From DATENM01 sp045807765 (lineage in GTDB: Bacteria; Acidobacteriota; Blastocatellia; UBA7656), in the NCBI GenBank assembly GCA_045807765.1, contig JBJMGU010000246.1, positions 39,192-103,191 of the forward strand: DNA of 64,000 nt, given 5' to 3'. Positions 7,111 through 16,242 of the stretch are shown piece by piece. The notes beneath the pieces were generated by a model. It did no database searches. It was not told the DNA's origin and was given only the letters and a program-made list of their open reading frames with translations. The first letter of the stretch is position 1, and each line of letters starts with the position of its first letter. Both the position numbers and the translations under genes were made by a program.

Positions 7111-10017
7111 TCACTGGAAGTTGGCAATCATCGCCAGCAAACTGCGCCTCGATTGCTTGCCGAAGTAGATCGTCCGCCCGTCCGGCGACCACGACAGGCT
7201 GGAAAAGTAGAGATTCGGGTCGCTGTTAGTGGACAGCTTTTTTGCCGCGCCGCCCATGACAGGCATCACCCACAGGTTGTCTTTGCCTTCGCGACGGGCC
7301 GCAAACGCGACATTCTTTTTATCGGCGGACAGGTGAATGTTGTAGGGATAAACCGCTTCAAGCTCGGCGACCAGATGAGGTTGGCCGCTCTCGGTCGAAA
7401 CGCTCGCCAGGCCAATCGTTTTCGGCGAGCCGCTGCCGCCCTTGCTTTTGAGCGTCACCATCAGGAGCTCTTTGTCGTTCGGCGACCAGCCGAGCAGGCG
7501 TAGATAAGCATCGGACTGAAAGATCATCCGGGCGTTTCTGGTTTCGACGTCAATGACCCAGACGCCGTAGCTCGCGCGGCCATCAGCCGGAATAATGTTT
7601 GGTCTGGTCGAGTAGGCGACGCGCTTGCCGTCAGCCGACCATAGCGGACAATCAACATACAGGTTGGCGTCCGTGTTAGCGGTAAGCTCCAGGTCGCTTG
7701 TGCCATCGCCGGAAACCACCCAGAGATTACGCTGGCCGCTGCGCGCCGAACAGTAAACGATCTGCCGGCTGTCGGGCGACCAGCGGAAGCTGCTCTCTTG
7801 CACGCGATTGTAGGGCAAAAAGCTGAATTGCACAGAGGGCATCCCGCCGCTCGTCAGTTGCCGTTCGCCACCGCCTGTGGTCTGAATCGCCCAGAGGCTG
7901 AAGGTCTGGCCGGTGACGCGAATGAAGGCGAGCTGCTTGCCATCGGGCGCCCACGTTGGCAATGCCGCATGCGCCACAAGCTGCGACGGTTGCGCGCCCG
8001 GCTCGGCGGATTTGGTCAGAATCCCGCAGTCAAATATCTTGTCGCCCTGGCTCAAATTTCTGACTGCTTGATAGGCGACGGCGCGGCCATCGGGTGCAAC
8101 GTTGGGCCACAGCTCACAGCCGATGTCGTTGGCAAAGGCGAAATCCACGGCGCGCTCGACATTGACCCCCCAGACGTCGGATTCTTCCTGCGACGAGCCG
8201 ATCAGGACTCGCCCGCCGTCGTCGGAAACGCCGAGGACAAAACTGTCGCTGTCGCCAAAAGTAACCTGCGCCACTTTGCCGCTGTCGAGATCGGCGACGA
8301 ATATCTGAAAGGTGCCTTCCGCACGGGCGCTGTAGAGGATGCGGCGGCCATCGGGATGCCATACCGTGTTGCGATGCTCGACTGCGTCATGGGTGAGCTG
8401 GACGCCGGGCCCGCCGCGCGCTGGTCTGGTCCAAACCGCCGTCTGCCCATCGTCGTTGGCGCTGATGTAAGCGATGCGCTGCTCGTCGTGCGAGATACTG
8501 ACGCTGGTAGGGCTGACTCTGGCCGCGTCGAAGTCGGTCAATTGCCGCATCTGCGCCGAGCCGGTGTCGAGCGCGAAGAGGTTCTGGTTCGACTCGAAAT
8601 AAAGCGTGCCGTTCTTTGCCCAGGACTTGAGTATGGGACTCTCCTTGCCGGCGTCAAAGGTTTTGATCAGCGTCGGGGTGCCGCCGAGCGTCGGAATGCG
8701 CCAGATGCCATTCTGCCCGCCGCGCACCGAGAAGAAGCCGATCTCTTCGCCGTCCGGCGACCACACGGGATAGTCGCTGAATTCGTCATCGGTAATCTGC
8801 ACCGTATTGCCGGTCGTCGTCTTCTTCACCCAGATATTGCGCCGGCCGTCTTTCGTCGCGCCAAAGGCGATCTCGCGACCATCGGGCGAGAACGAGCCGC
8901 TGTTGTCGGCTTCGCCGGGGGCGCTCTGCCAAGTGAAGACTTCGATGGTTTTCAGTGCTGCGGCTGGACTTTTGCGACCGGCGACAAACCACCAGATGAC
9001 GGCAGCCGCTAGCAACAGCAGCGGCACGATGATCAGCGCATGGCGCAGAGAAAAGCGCCGCGCCACGATCAGGCTGGTCGTCGGTGGTATGTGCTCACCG
9101 GTGAGCGGCGCGACCACTTCAGCGGTCGCGTGGCCCGCGCGGGCGCTTGACTCGATCTCCTGCTGCAAGCTCTGGAGGTCAATGAGCAGGTCCTGAGTGG
9201 TTTGATAGCGCCGCTCGCGATCCTTGCGCAGCGCCTTGACGACGATGCGCTGCAATTCGGCGGGCGCTTCGGGCAGATGCGCGGCGAGCGGCAGCGGCTC
9301 CGTGGTTAGCACAGCGGCGATCACATCGCTCGGCGTAGCGCCGTCGAACGGCGCGCGCTGGGTGAGCAGTTCGTATAGCACGGCTCCCAGGCTGAAGATG
9401 TCCGTGCGCGCGTCCAAGGCCATGCCGCGCGCCTGCTCCGGCGACATGTAATGCAGCGTGCCGAGAACAATGCCGCACGCGGTCGCCCCGGCGTCAAGCG
9501 TCGGCGCGGCGGTGTCGAGCCCGGCACCGGGCGCGGCGATCAACTTGGCCAGCCCGAAGTCGAGGACTTTGACCAGCCTGTCACGCCGCACCATGATGTT
9601 TTCGGGCTTGATATCGCGGTGGATGATGCCCGCCTGGTGCGCGGCGACCAGGGCGGCAGCGGCTTGCGCGGCGATGCGCAGGGCTTCAGTGACTTCGAGC
9701 CTGCCGTCGCGCAAGAGCTGGCGCAAGGTCTGACCTTCGATGTATTCGGTGACAATGTAATGCGTACCGCTTTCGTGCTGGCCGAACTCATGAACGGTCA
9801 GGATGTTCGGGTGGTTAAGGGCGCTAGCGGCGCGGGCCTCTTTGACCAGGCGGCGCAACTGCTCTTCGCGTTTGTTGACCTCGTCGGCGAGCAGCTTGAT
9901 GGCGACCTTGCGCCCGAGCCGTTCGTCGTGCGCCAGATAAACTTCACCCATGCCGCCCGCGCCGAGCCGCGAGAGGATTTCGTAACTTCCAAGCCTTGTA
10001 CCGGCAGCCCTCGTCAT
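7111..10017 (-). CDS. Membrane Ser/Thr protein kinase with PD40/TolB-like beta-propeller
   Basis: A 968-residue PknB-type kinase. The cytoplasmic kinase domain (about 11-290) has all core motifs: glycine loop GAGGMGEVY (19-27), Lys41 in VAIK, HRDIKPEN (133-140), DFGLAK (153-158) and the SPEQARG activation-loop end. One membrane helix (about 326-346, HALIIVPLLLLAAAVIWWFV) leads to a large outer domain with repeated PD40-type motifs (SPDGREIAF, SPDGEEIGF, APDGRAVAY, SPDSRQIVY, SPDGRTIYF), which should fold as a beta-propeller sensing ligand or protein outside. This architecture is very common in Acidobacteria. The frame is open to a possible start at 10074, but 10017 fits the usual kinase N-terminus (GTRLGSYEIL). 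The BON lipoprotein follows 13 bases downstream. Confidence 0.93.
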   Translation of the reverse strand: MTRAAGTRLGSYEILSRLGAGGMGEVYLAHDERLGRKVAIKLLADEVNKREEQLRRLVKEARAASALNHPNILTVHEFGQHESGTHYIVTEYIEGQTLRQLLRDGRLEVTEALRIAAQAAAALVAAHQAGIIHRDIKPENIMVRRDRLVKVLDFGLAKLIAAPGAGLDTAAPTLDAGATACGIVLGTLHYMSPEQARGMALDARTDIFSLGAVLYELLTQRAPFDGATPSDVIAAVLTTEPLPLAAHLPEAPAELQRIVVKALRKDRERRYQTTQDLLIDLQSLQQEIESSARAGHATAEVVAPLTGEHIPPTTSLIVARRFSLRHALIIVPLLLLAAAVIWWFVAGRKSPAAALKTIEVFTWQSAPGEADNSGSFSPDGREIAFGATKDGRRNIWVKKTTTGNTVQITDDEFSDYPVWSPDGEEIGFFSVRGGQNGIWRIPTLGGTPTLIKTFDAGKESPILKSWAKNGTLYFESNQNLFALDTGSAQMRQLTDFDAARVSPTSVSISHDEQRIAYISANDDGQTAVWTRPARGGPGVQLTHDAVEHRNTVWHPDGRRILYSARAEGTFQIFVADLDSGKVAQVTFGDSDSFVLGVSDDGGRVLIGSSQEESDVWGVNVERAVDFAFANDIGCELWPNVAPDGRAVAYQAVRNLSQGDKIFDCGILTKSAEPGAQPSQLVAHAALPTWAPDGKQLAFIRVTGQTFSLWAIQTTGGGERQLTSGGMPSVQFSFLPYNRVQESSFRWSPDSRQIVYCSARSGQRNLWVVSGDGTSDLELTANTDANLYVDCPLWSADGKRVAYSTRPNIIPADGRASYGVWVIDVETRNARMIFQSDAYLRLLGWSPNDKELLMVTLKSKGGSGSPKTIGLASVSTESGQPHLVAELEAVYPYNIHLSADKKNVAFAARREGKDNLWVMPVMGGAAKKLSTNSDPNLYFSSLSWSPDGRTIYFGKQSRRSLLAMIANFQ

Positions 10018-10603
10018 ACTCAGCGTACAGAAGGTGGTGGCGCTGTCTTGTGCCTCGCAACCGGAAACTTGCATTGCGAGTGGTAACCGAGGTGCGTTAA
10101 GAACTGAAGAGATTAAAAATACAATCGGCGATGGCCCGTCGCCGCGCCTACCTTTGCGTTACCCTTGCCCTGTCATCGCCGGTCCCTGCGTGCCGCGCCG
10201 TTCAAGATAGGTCGTCTGCTTCGCGGGCTCATCATAATACGACTTTCAGGCGGGCGCAAATTTTTCTTTCCCCGGCGCTCGCGCCTCCCGGACAATTGAA
10301 AGAAGCGGGCGGCAAAATGACCGGGCGCGGCGGCAAGATTTTTTTGAATTTTTTGTAACCGGTTAATGGCGCCTGCGGTATTTATCGTCAGGCGGGCGCG
10401 CTCGTGACCGTGCTTCCACTGGCGCGGACGCGAGCACGCTCTGCCATCATCCCATCAAGGCGAACCTAAAAGGGCAAAAGTTGATCTGCCACGGGATTGG
10501 TGCGGATTTGCGCCGGGGCTGCGCGGTTTTCCTTTTGCATTTTCGCGCTTTACCTTATACCTTTTCCAAACCGACTCATTTCTTCAATTCAATGGAGGAC
10601 GCT
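10018..10603. other. Divergent intergenic region
   Basis: Separates the minus-strand kinase from the plus-strand M14 peptidase. It holds T-rich tracts (about 10260 and 10340-10355) and probably both promoters, but no clear -35/-10 pair, repeat or RNA structure could be picked out by eye. Short ORFs here lack ribosome binding sites. Confidence 0.4.
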
Positions 10604-13600
10604 ATGCACCGAGGACACTGGATTGCGCTCAGGCGGGTGTGCGCCGCGCTGTTCGCCTGCGCCCTGCTGCTCGCCCTGGCCGCCGCGCCTGCGGCAGTTG
10701 CGCAGAAGAAGGCCAAAGCGGCGACCGCCGCTTCTTCACAGCGGCTCAACGAAGAGTACACCGCTAAAATCAAAGAGTACACGACGGAAAAATACTTCCT
10801 GACGGAGCTTGTAGACCACCTGCCCGCCTCCGACAAGGTGCCGTCGCCTGACAAGGTTCTCGGTTATGCCATCGGTACGCCGAACAAACTCACCTACACC
10901 AAAGACATGTACCGCTACTATCGCGAGCTTGAGAAAGCGACGCCGCGCGTCCGCGTCTTCACTGCACCCGAACGCAGCGAAGAGGGGCGCGAGCAGATGC
11001 TCGTGCTGGTAAGCGACGAGGCCAATCTGGCGCGGCTCGACCGCTACAAAGAGATCACCAGCAAGCTCGCAGACCCGCGCCACCTGAACGATGAGCAGGC
11101 GCAGCAGCTCATCAGCGAGGGCAAGACCTTTTACTGGGCTTCCGGCTCCATCCATTCGCCGGAGACCGGCTCGCCAGAGATGCTGATGGAGATGGCCTAT
11201 CGGCTGGCGGTTGAAGATTCGCCGCTCATCGAAGCGATTCGTAAGAACGTCATCGTCATGATCACGCCGGCGCTCGAAGTAGACGGGCGCGACCGCGCCG
11301 TTGATCAGTATTACTATCACAAGGCGAACCCGAATAAGCCGATGCCGCCGCTGCTCTACTGGGGCAAGTACGTCGCCCACGACAACAACCGCGACGGTCT
11401 GGGGATGGCGCTCGCCCTGTCGCGCAACCAGATGAAGACCTTCATCGAATACCACCCGCAGATTCTCCACGACCTGCACGAATCGGTGCCGTTCCTCTAT
11501 ACCTCGACCGGCACCGGGCCATACAATGCGTGGCTTGACCCGCTGGTTATTGATGAGTGGCACGTGCTGGCTTATCACGAGATCGAGCAGATGACCAAGC
11601 GCGGCGTGCCCGGCGTCTGGACGCATGGGTTTTATGATGGCTGGGCGCCGAATTATATGTTTTACGTCGCCAACGGCCATAACTCGGTGGGCCGCTTTTA
11701 CGAAACCTATGGCGGCACCGGCGCCGACACCCTGACGCGCAATGTCGGCCCGCAATCACAGCGCGACTGGTATCGCCCGAACCCGCCACTGCCGTGGGTG
11801 AAGTGGTCTATCCGCAACAACATCAACTTGCAGCAGTCGGCAATTCTTTTCGCGATCAACTACGTCGCCAACAATCGCGAGCGCTTCCTGAATAACTTTT
11901 ACTTGAAGAGCAAGCGGTCAGTTCTCAAAGCGACCAACGAAGGGCCGGCGGCTTACGTGATTCCCGGCGACGATGCGCGACCGGTCGAAGCCGCAGACAT
12001 GATCAACCTGCTGCGCCTGATGGGCGTCGAAGTTCATACCGCGACCAAAGAGTTCAGCGTCGGCGACAAGAAGTACGCGGCGGGCTCTTACATCGTCCGC
12101 ATGGATCAGCCCTATTCGCGCATGGCCGATATGCTGATGGACACGCAGTATTACAACGTCAATGACCCGCGCCCGTATGACGACACGGGGTGGACGCTCG
12201 GCGCGCTGCGCAACGTTAAAACCGTGCGCGTCGCTGACAAGAACGTGCTCGACACGCCGATGGTGCTGCTGACGAGCGACGCGCGGGTGCGCGGCAAAAT
12301 CAGCGGCAAGCTGGCGATGGCCGGCTTCATCATCAATCACAACACCGACAACACGCTGGCGACGCTGCGCTATCGTTTGAAAGACATCAAGATGCTGGCC
12401 GCCGAAGAGGCGTTCAAGATTGAAGACCAGTCGTTCAACGCCGGCTCGTTCATCGTCAAGTTCGAGGGCAACCCGGCGGACGCCCGCCAGCGCCTCGAAG
12501 ACGCGGTAGTTGATCTGGGGCTCACCGCCGTCGCCGTAGACAAACTCCCAGAGGTGAAGACGCACGAGCTGGCCGCGCCGCGCATCGCCATCGTTCATAC
12601 CTGGACGAACACCCAGAATGAAGGCTGGTTCCGCATCGAGTTCGACCGCTTGAAGATTCCCTATGACTACATCTCGGATCACGTCCTGCGCGACACGCCG
12701 AATCTCAAAGAGAAGTATGATGTGATCATCTTCCCACCGGTCGGCGGCACGGCGCAGACCATCGTCAGCGGCATGCCGAAACGCGGTGAGCCGATTCCCT
12801 GGAAGCAATCCGAGGTGACACCGAACTTTGGCTTTTCGCCCGATCAGACAGACGACATGCGCGGCGGCATGGAGCTGCGCGGCGTCTTGAATTTGCAGAA
12901 GTTCATCGAAGACGGCGGGTTGTTCATCCCCATTACGACGGTCACCCAGGTGCCGATCGATTACGGCATCACGAGCGGCGTCGCCATCCAGCAGTCGGAG
13001 CGATTGCAGGCGCGCGGCTCGGTTTATAACGCGAGCTTTGCAGATCGCAAGAGCCCGATTGCCTATGGCTACGGCGAACAGTTGGCGGTCTATTTCAATC
13101 AAGCGCCGCTCTTGCAAGTAAGCGGGCAGCCGGGCGGCGGCGGCGCAGGTGGCGGCGGCGGTGGGGGCGGCGCGACGGCGGGTGGGCCGCGCCCGTCGGG
13201 CCGCGGCAATCTGAGCGATCCCGACATCACGCAATCGATGCCGCAGGCCGGCCAGCGACCGTCAGGGCGACCGGGCGAAGATGCGATGGGCGAAGAAGCG
13301 CGGCTGTTTATGAGCCCTTACCAGACGCCGCCGAATATGAGACCGCGCGTCGTGCTGCGCTTCGCTACGACGGAGAAGGATTTGCTGATCAGCGGCATGC
13401 TGGCGGGCGGCGCCGACCTGATGGGCAAGCCCGCCGTCATTGACATTCCGGTGGGCCGCGGCCATGTGGTGATGTTTGCTACGAATCCGATGTGGCGGCA
13501 TCAGACGCAGGGCGAGTTCTTCCTGCTCTTCAATGCCGTGCTGAATTACGACCACCTTGGGGTCGGAAGGGCCGAGCCGCCGGCAAGGCCGGAGCGCGCC

Positions 13601-13621
13601 GGTACCGGCGACGAGCAATAA
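10604..13621 (+). CDS. Exported M14-family zinc carboxypeptidase
   Basis: A 1005-residue secreted metallopeptidase that should remove C-terminal residues or cut cell-wall-type peptides. A signal peptide (ALRRVCAALFACALLLALAAAPAAVAQ) is followed by the catalytic domain: zinc ligands His184 and Glu187 in SIHSPETGSPE, the typical HDNNRDG (259-265), and a third His in ILHDLHES (289 or 292). A long C-terminal part resembles the class I amidotransferase-like domain often fused to such peptidases, interrupted by a glycine-rich run (about residues 845-865). The start is set at 10604 because GGAGG lies 5 bases upstream; the frame is open to 10481. The last 16 codons and stop are repeated at 14401-14449. 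Confidence 0.9.
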   Translation: MHRGHWIALRRVCAALFACALLLALAAAPAAVAQKKAKAATAASSQRLNEEYTAKIKEYTTEKYFLTELVDHLPASDKVPSPDKVLGYAIGTPNKLTYTKDMYRYYRELEKATPRVRVFTAPERSEEGREQMLVLVSDEANLARLDRYKEITSKLADPRHLNDEQAQQLISEGKTFYWASGSIHSPETGSPEMLMEMAYRLAVEDSPLIEAIRKNVIVMITPALEVDGRDRAVDQYYYHKANPNKPMPPLLYWGKYVAHDNNRDGLGMALALSRNQMKTFIEYHPQILHDLHESVPFLYTSTGTGPYNAWLDPLVIDEWHVLAYHEIEQMTKRGVPGVWTHGFYDGWAPNYMFYVANGHNSVGRFYETYGGTGADTLTRNVGPQSQRDWYRPNPPLPWVKWSIRNNINLQQSAILFAINYVANNRERFLNNFYLKSKRSVLKATNEGPAAYVIPGDDARPVEAADMINLLRLMGVEVHTATKEFSVGDKKYAAGSYIVRMDQPYSRMADMLMDTQYYNVNDPRPYDDTGWTLGALRNVKTVRVADKNVLDTPMVLLTSDARVRGKISGKLAMAGFIINHNTDNTLATLRYRLKDIKMLAAEEAFKIEDQSFNAGSFIVKFEGNPADARQRLEDAVVDLGLTAVAVDKLPEVKTHELAAPRIAIVHTWTNTQNEGWFRIEFDRLKIPYDYISDHVLRDTPNLKEKYDVIIFPPVGGTAQTIVSGMPKRGEPIPWKQSEVTPNFGFSPDQTDDMRGGMELRGVLNLQKFIEDGGLFIPITTVTQVPIDYGITSGVAIQQSERLQARGSVYNASFADRKSPIAYGYGEQLAVYFNQAPLLQVSGQPGGGGAGGGGGGGGATAGGPRPSGRGNLSDPDITQSMPQAGQRPSGRPGEDAMGEEARLFMSPYQTPPNMRPRVVLRFATTEKDLLISGMLAGGADLMGKPAVIDIPVGRGHVVMFATNPMWRHQTQGEFFLLFNAVLNYDHLGVGRAEPPARPERAGTGDEQ
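13573..13621 (+). repeat. Direct repeat, copy 1 (3' end of the M14 peptidase gene)
   Basis: 49 bases, from CGAGCCGCC to the TAA stop, matching 14401-14449 at 46 of 49 positions. The two copies bracket the DUF5678/retropepsin-like cassette. Confidence 0.85.
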
Positions 13622-13723
13622 GCAGACCGCTTCTGCCTGAGTGCGGCGGTAAGCGATGCCTGCTTGCCGCCGTTTTTCCATCCGCGCCGGTTTTGTATTA
13701 GACTCATCTGAGGAGTACGCCAT

Positions 13724-13978
13724 ATGCAAGACAAAACCCTGCCCCAGGTCCGCAAAGCAAGACTGCCATATATCGACCGCTCGCGCGAGATGGCATGGAT
13801 CGCTGCGCATCAAGAAGAATATGCTGGCCAGTGGGTCTTTCTCGATGGCGACCGCTTGGTTGCTCATGGAGACGACCCGCTCCCTTTCAAGGAAATTGCG
13901 CGTGCCATAGGTATAGACAGACCCTTTATCGTTCACATTCAGAGAGAGACCGGCCCTTCAATGGGAGGGTGGCTGTGA
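13724..13978 (+). CDS. DUF5678-like small protein
   Basis: An 84-residue soluble protein. The core EMAWIAAHQEEYAGQWVFLD followed by GDRLVAHGDD and a helix FKEIARAIG matches the DUF5678 pattern (W-I-x-x-N/H-x-x-x-Y-x-G-x-W-V-A/F-L-x-G-x-x-L-V-A-x-G). The function of this family is unknown. AGGAG 8 bases before the ATG supports the start. The stop codon overlaps the GTG start of the next gene (GTGA), so the two are translationally coupled, and pairs of this type recur in bacterial genomes, giving the look of a two-component module such as a toxin-antitoxin or protease-regulator pair. That role is inference. Confidence 0.75.
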   Translation: MQDKTLPQVRKARLPYIDRSREMAWIAAHQEEYAGQWVFLDGDRLVAHGDDPLPFKEIARAIGIDRPFIVHIQRETGPSMGGWL

Positions 13979-14388
13979 CTACTTACCGGCTTGACTTTTC
14001 TCAACGCCACTCCTATCACTCAGAGACAGCTATCACAGTTCCCATCACGCTCATTTCAGACATAGATACTTATGTGGATTTTTCGGCCAGTCTGGATACG
14101 GGCAGCACGTATTGCATCTTTCAGAGGCAATACGCCGATTGGTTGGAGTTGCCTCTCACTTCGGGCCTGGAAACAAGGATCGTGACAGCCACCGGTTCTT
14201 TTTATTGTTACGGTCACGAGCTGACGCTGTCCGTATTTGAACTTGAGTGGCAGGCGGTCGTCTATTTCGCCGAGATGGAAGCCTTCTCGTTGAATGTCGT
14301 TGGTCGCGCGGGGTTTCTGGACCGGCTACAAATCGGGATTGTGGATTATGAGCAACTGCTTTATCTGGGACTCTATGATCAACACTAA
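13975..14388 (+). CDS. Retropepsin-like aspartic protease domain protein
   Basis: A 137-residue protein with the retroviral-type aspartic protease signature: catalytic triplet in SLDTGSTYCIF (about residues 36-46), a central flap-like region, and near the C-terminus NVVGRAGFLDRLQIGI, which matches the h-h-G-R-x-x-F-L-D motif that follows the active site. Such proteins work as homodimers, each giving one Asp. The GTG start at 13975 is chosen because it overlaps the preceding stop and has GGGAGGG 5 bases upstream; an upstream ATG in frame would run through the first gene. No signal peptide, so a cytoplasmic substrate, perhaps the DUF5678 partner, is likely. AT-richer than the neighbours. Confidence 0.75.
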   Translation: MTTYRLDFSQRHSYHSETAITVPITLISDIDTYVDFSASLDTGSTYCIFQRQYADWLELPLTSGLETRIVTATGSFYCYGHELTLSVFELEWQAVVYFAEMEAFSLNVVGRAGFLDRLQIGIVDYEQLLYLGLYDQH

Positions 14389-14400
14389 AATGGGCCGCTC

Positions 14401-14449
14401 CGAGCCGCCGGCAAGGCCGGAGCGCGCCGGCACCGGCGACGATCAGTAA
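14401..14449 (+). repeat. Direct repeat, copy 2 (duplicate of the M14 gene 3' end)
   Basis: Matches 13573-13621 at 46 of 49 bases including the final codons and TAA, but here follows the retropepsin-like gene and is not in a reading frame with it. Confidence 0.85.
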
Positions 14450-14466
14450 TCAAGCGGCTTGTGAGC

Positions 14467-14510
14467 AATGCAAAGCGGGCGAGAGTTACAACTCTCGCCC
14501 GCTTTGCATT
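14467..14510. terminator. Bidirectional hairpin between convergent genes
   Basis: A perfect 20-bp stem (14467-14486 with 14491-14510) closed by a 4-base loop; the arm starts AATGCAAAGCGGG. No long T-run follows on either strand. It lies between the plus-strand cassette and the minus-strand S10 gene, whose stop codon (14509-14511) overlaps the stem end. Confidence 0.7.
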
Positions 14511-16074
14511 AAGGGCGCGCCAGCGCGCTCTTGATAAACGACGACACGTCCTGCTTGAGCTTGGCCAGCATGCCTGCATCGATGTACATCATGTGGCCCG
14601 CCTCGTAATACTCCAGACGAATGCTGTCGCGATGCGCGGGGTCGAGGTTCATGTGGTTCAAGGTGTACTCGGCGGCGAAGTATGGCGTCGCCATGTCGTA
14701 ATAGCCGCACGCAACAAAAAGCTTCAGGTAAGGATTCTTGGCAAAAGCGTTGCGCAGCATCTCGCTGGTGTCGGCGTAGCCGTTATTGATGCCCCAATCC
14801 CAGCGCCCAATGCCGCCGCCGAGGATGTAATACTCAAGGTCGGATTTGAAGCCCAGCTCGGTGCGCACATAGCTGTTGAAGGCGGCGGTATAGGGCGGGC
14901 GGATAGCGTTGTTTGACGGGTCGCTGTCGGGCCGCTCGCTCACCGCCGACGCATCTATGCCTTTGAAACGGCTGTCCAGCCGACCGACGCTGCGCCGTTG
15001 ATCGCGCAACAGCTCTTTGTCGAAATGCCCAAGGTCAACGCGCAAGTTGGCGCTGGCGATGAACTGGCGGTCAAGCCCCGTGTAACGCGCCAGCCGCTCT
15101 GTCACTGCCTGACGCTCTTGAGCCGTCAGCCGGTCGCCTTTGCCTAAGGCGACGGTGTAATCGCTCGCCGCCCACGCTTCGACTTCATCAAGCACTTTGC
15201 GCAACGGCTGGCGCTGCAAATCCGCCGGCAGGCGCTTGTGATACCAGGCGGTCGCCGTATAGCTCGGCAGAATCAAGATATACGGCAGATCGTTGCCTTG
15301 CGCGAACAACAGGGTTTGAAAGTTCATCACCGTCGAAACCAGCACGACGCCATTAAACGCAATGCCGCGATCAATCAAATAGCCCGCCAGCCCCGCCGCG
15401 CGCGTCGTGCCATAGCTTTCGCCGACCAGAAAGAGCGGCGACGCCCAGCGCCCGTTACGCGCCAGGTAGAGGCGGATGAATTCGCCGACCGAAGCCAGGT
15501 CGCCTTGCAGGCCAAAGAACTTATTTGCCAGCTCCGGTTTCGTCGCACGACTGTAGCCGGTGCCGACCGGATCGATGAAAACCAGATCGGTCTGATCGAG
15601 CCATGTCTGCGGGTTGTCTGTGACCTGATAAGGCGGCGGCGGCATCTCGCCGTTGTCGAGCATCTTGACGCGGCGCGGGCCGAGCGCTCCCAGGTGCAGC
15701 CACACAGACGACGAGCCGGGGCCGCCGTTGAATGAAAACATCAGCGCGCGCTCGGTCGGGTTGGCAACGTTATCGAGCGTGTAGGCCATGAAGAAGATGT
15801 GCGCTTCGGTCTCACCTGTCTGACTCTTGATCGGCATGAATCCGGTTGTCGCAGTGTAGGCCAGCGTCCTGCCGTTGATGTTGATCGTGTGTTTAGTGAC
15901 GACCGGCGTTTCATCAACAACGGGCGCGGCGGCAGGTCTTGCGGCATCAGTTGAGCGCCCCTGAGATTCGGCAGGACGGACAGGCGCGGCGGCTTGTGAT
16001 GAGGGCGGCGCGGCGGGCTGAGTCTGCTGGCCGCCGAACAAGAGCGCGCAAGCAAGCGTCAAGGTTGCGATCAT
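14509..16074 (-). CDS. Exported serine carboxypeptidase (S10 family)
   Basis: A 521-residue serine carboxypeptidase with a signal peptide (MIATLTLACALLFGGQQT) and a Pro/Ala-rich linker. S10 hallmarks are in order: oxyanion segment NGGPGSSSVWLH, nucleophile Ser in LVGESYGTTRAAGL, Asp in FVACGYYDMATPY, and His in YEAGHMMYID. It should trim C-terminal residues from peptides in the periplasm or outside. The start is set at 16074, where AGGAG lies 8 bases upstream and the signal peptide begins; the frame is open to 16236. It converges on the M14 peptidase/cassette and diverges from the glycoside hydrolase gene. Confidence 0.93.
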   Translation of the reverse strand: MIATLTLACALLFGGQQTQPAAPPSSQAAAPVRPAESQGRSTDAARPAAAPVVDETPVVTKHTININGRTLAYTATTGFMPIKSQTGETEAHIFFMAYTLDNVANPTERALMFSFNGGPGSSSVWLHLGALGPRRVKMLDNGEMPPPPYQVTDNPQTWLDQTDLVFIDPVGTGYSRATKPELANKFFGLQGDLASVGEFIRLYLARNGRWASPLFLVGESYGTTRAAGLAGYLIDRGIAFNGVVLVSTVMNFQTLLFAQGNDLPYILILPSYTATAWYHKRLPADLQRQPLRKVLDEVEAWAASDYTVALGKGDRLTAQERQAVTERLARYTGLDRQFIASANLRVDLGHFDKELLRDQRRSVGRLDSRFKGIDASAVSERPDSDPSNNAIRPPYTAAFNSYVRTELGFKSDLEYYILGGGIGRWDWGINNGYADTSEMLRNAFAKNPYLKLFVACGYYDMATPYFAAEYTLNHMNLDPAHRDSIRLEYYEAGHMMYIDAGMLAKLKQDVSSFIKSALARP

Positions 16075-16242
16075 GGGCTTAGCTCCTGGGTTGAGGGTTG
16101 ATGTTGCAGTCCGAGATTTTCCTTCAGCCTTTAGCAAAAAGCAATCCGCGCCGTGACGCCCTTGCTTCTTTTCGCCCGCCGCCTTTGCTAACATGGCCGG
16201 CGTCGCTTTGTCGCGTCGGTTGGGATCAGGAGGCACTTCTTT

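Larger units (their letters stand above)
13622..14400 (+). mobile_element. Candidate two-gene integrated cassette between direct repeats
   Basis: The segment between the 49-bp repeats carries only two overlapping small genes. It is AT-richer than its surroundings (positions 14041-14100: 27 of 60 GC; 13201-13260 in the peptidase gene: 41 of 60). No integrase or transposase is inside. Mobility is inferred from the repeats and composition. Confidence 0.4.

Noticed and set aside
7798..9012. 404-codon plus-strand ORF
   Set aside because: Lies antisense inside the kinase propeller; GC-rich codon pattern of the real gene keeps the opposite frame open. No motif.
13138..13190. Glycine-rich run in the M14 gene as a possible frameshift or slippage site
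   Set aside because: The frame is open on both sides and the domain continues, so it reads as an ordinary linker.
11918..13234. 438-codon minus-strand ORF
   Set aside because: Antisense to the M14 peptidase; composition is the typical shadow rich in Arg, Ala and His.
14467..14510. Palindrome as a member of the heptamer family
   Set aside because: It has no tandem units; it is a plain terminator-type stem between convergent genes.
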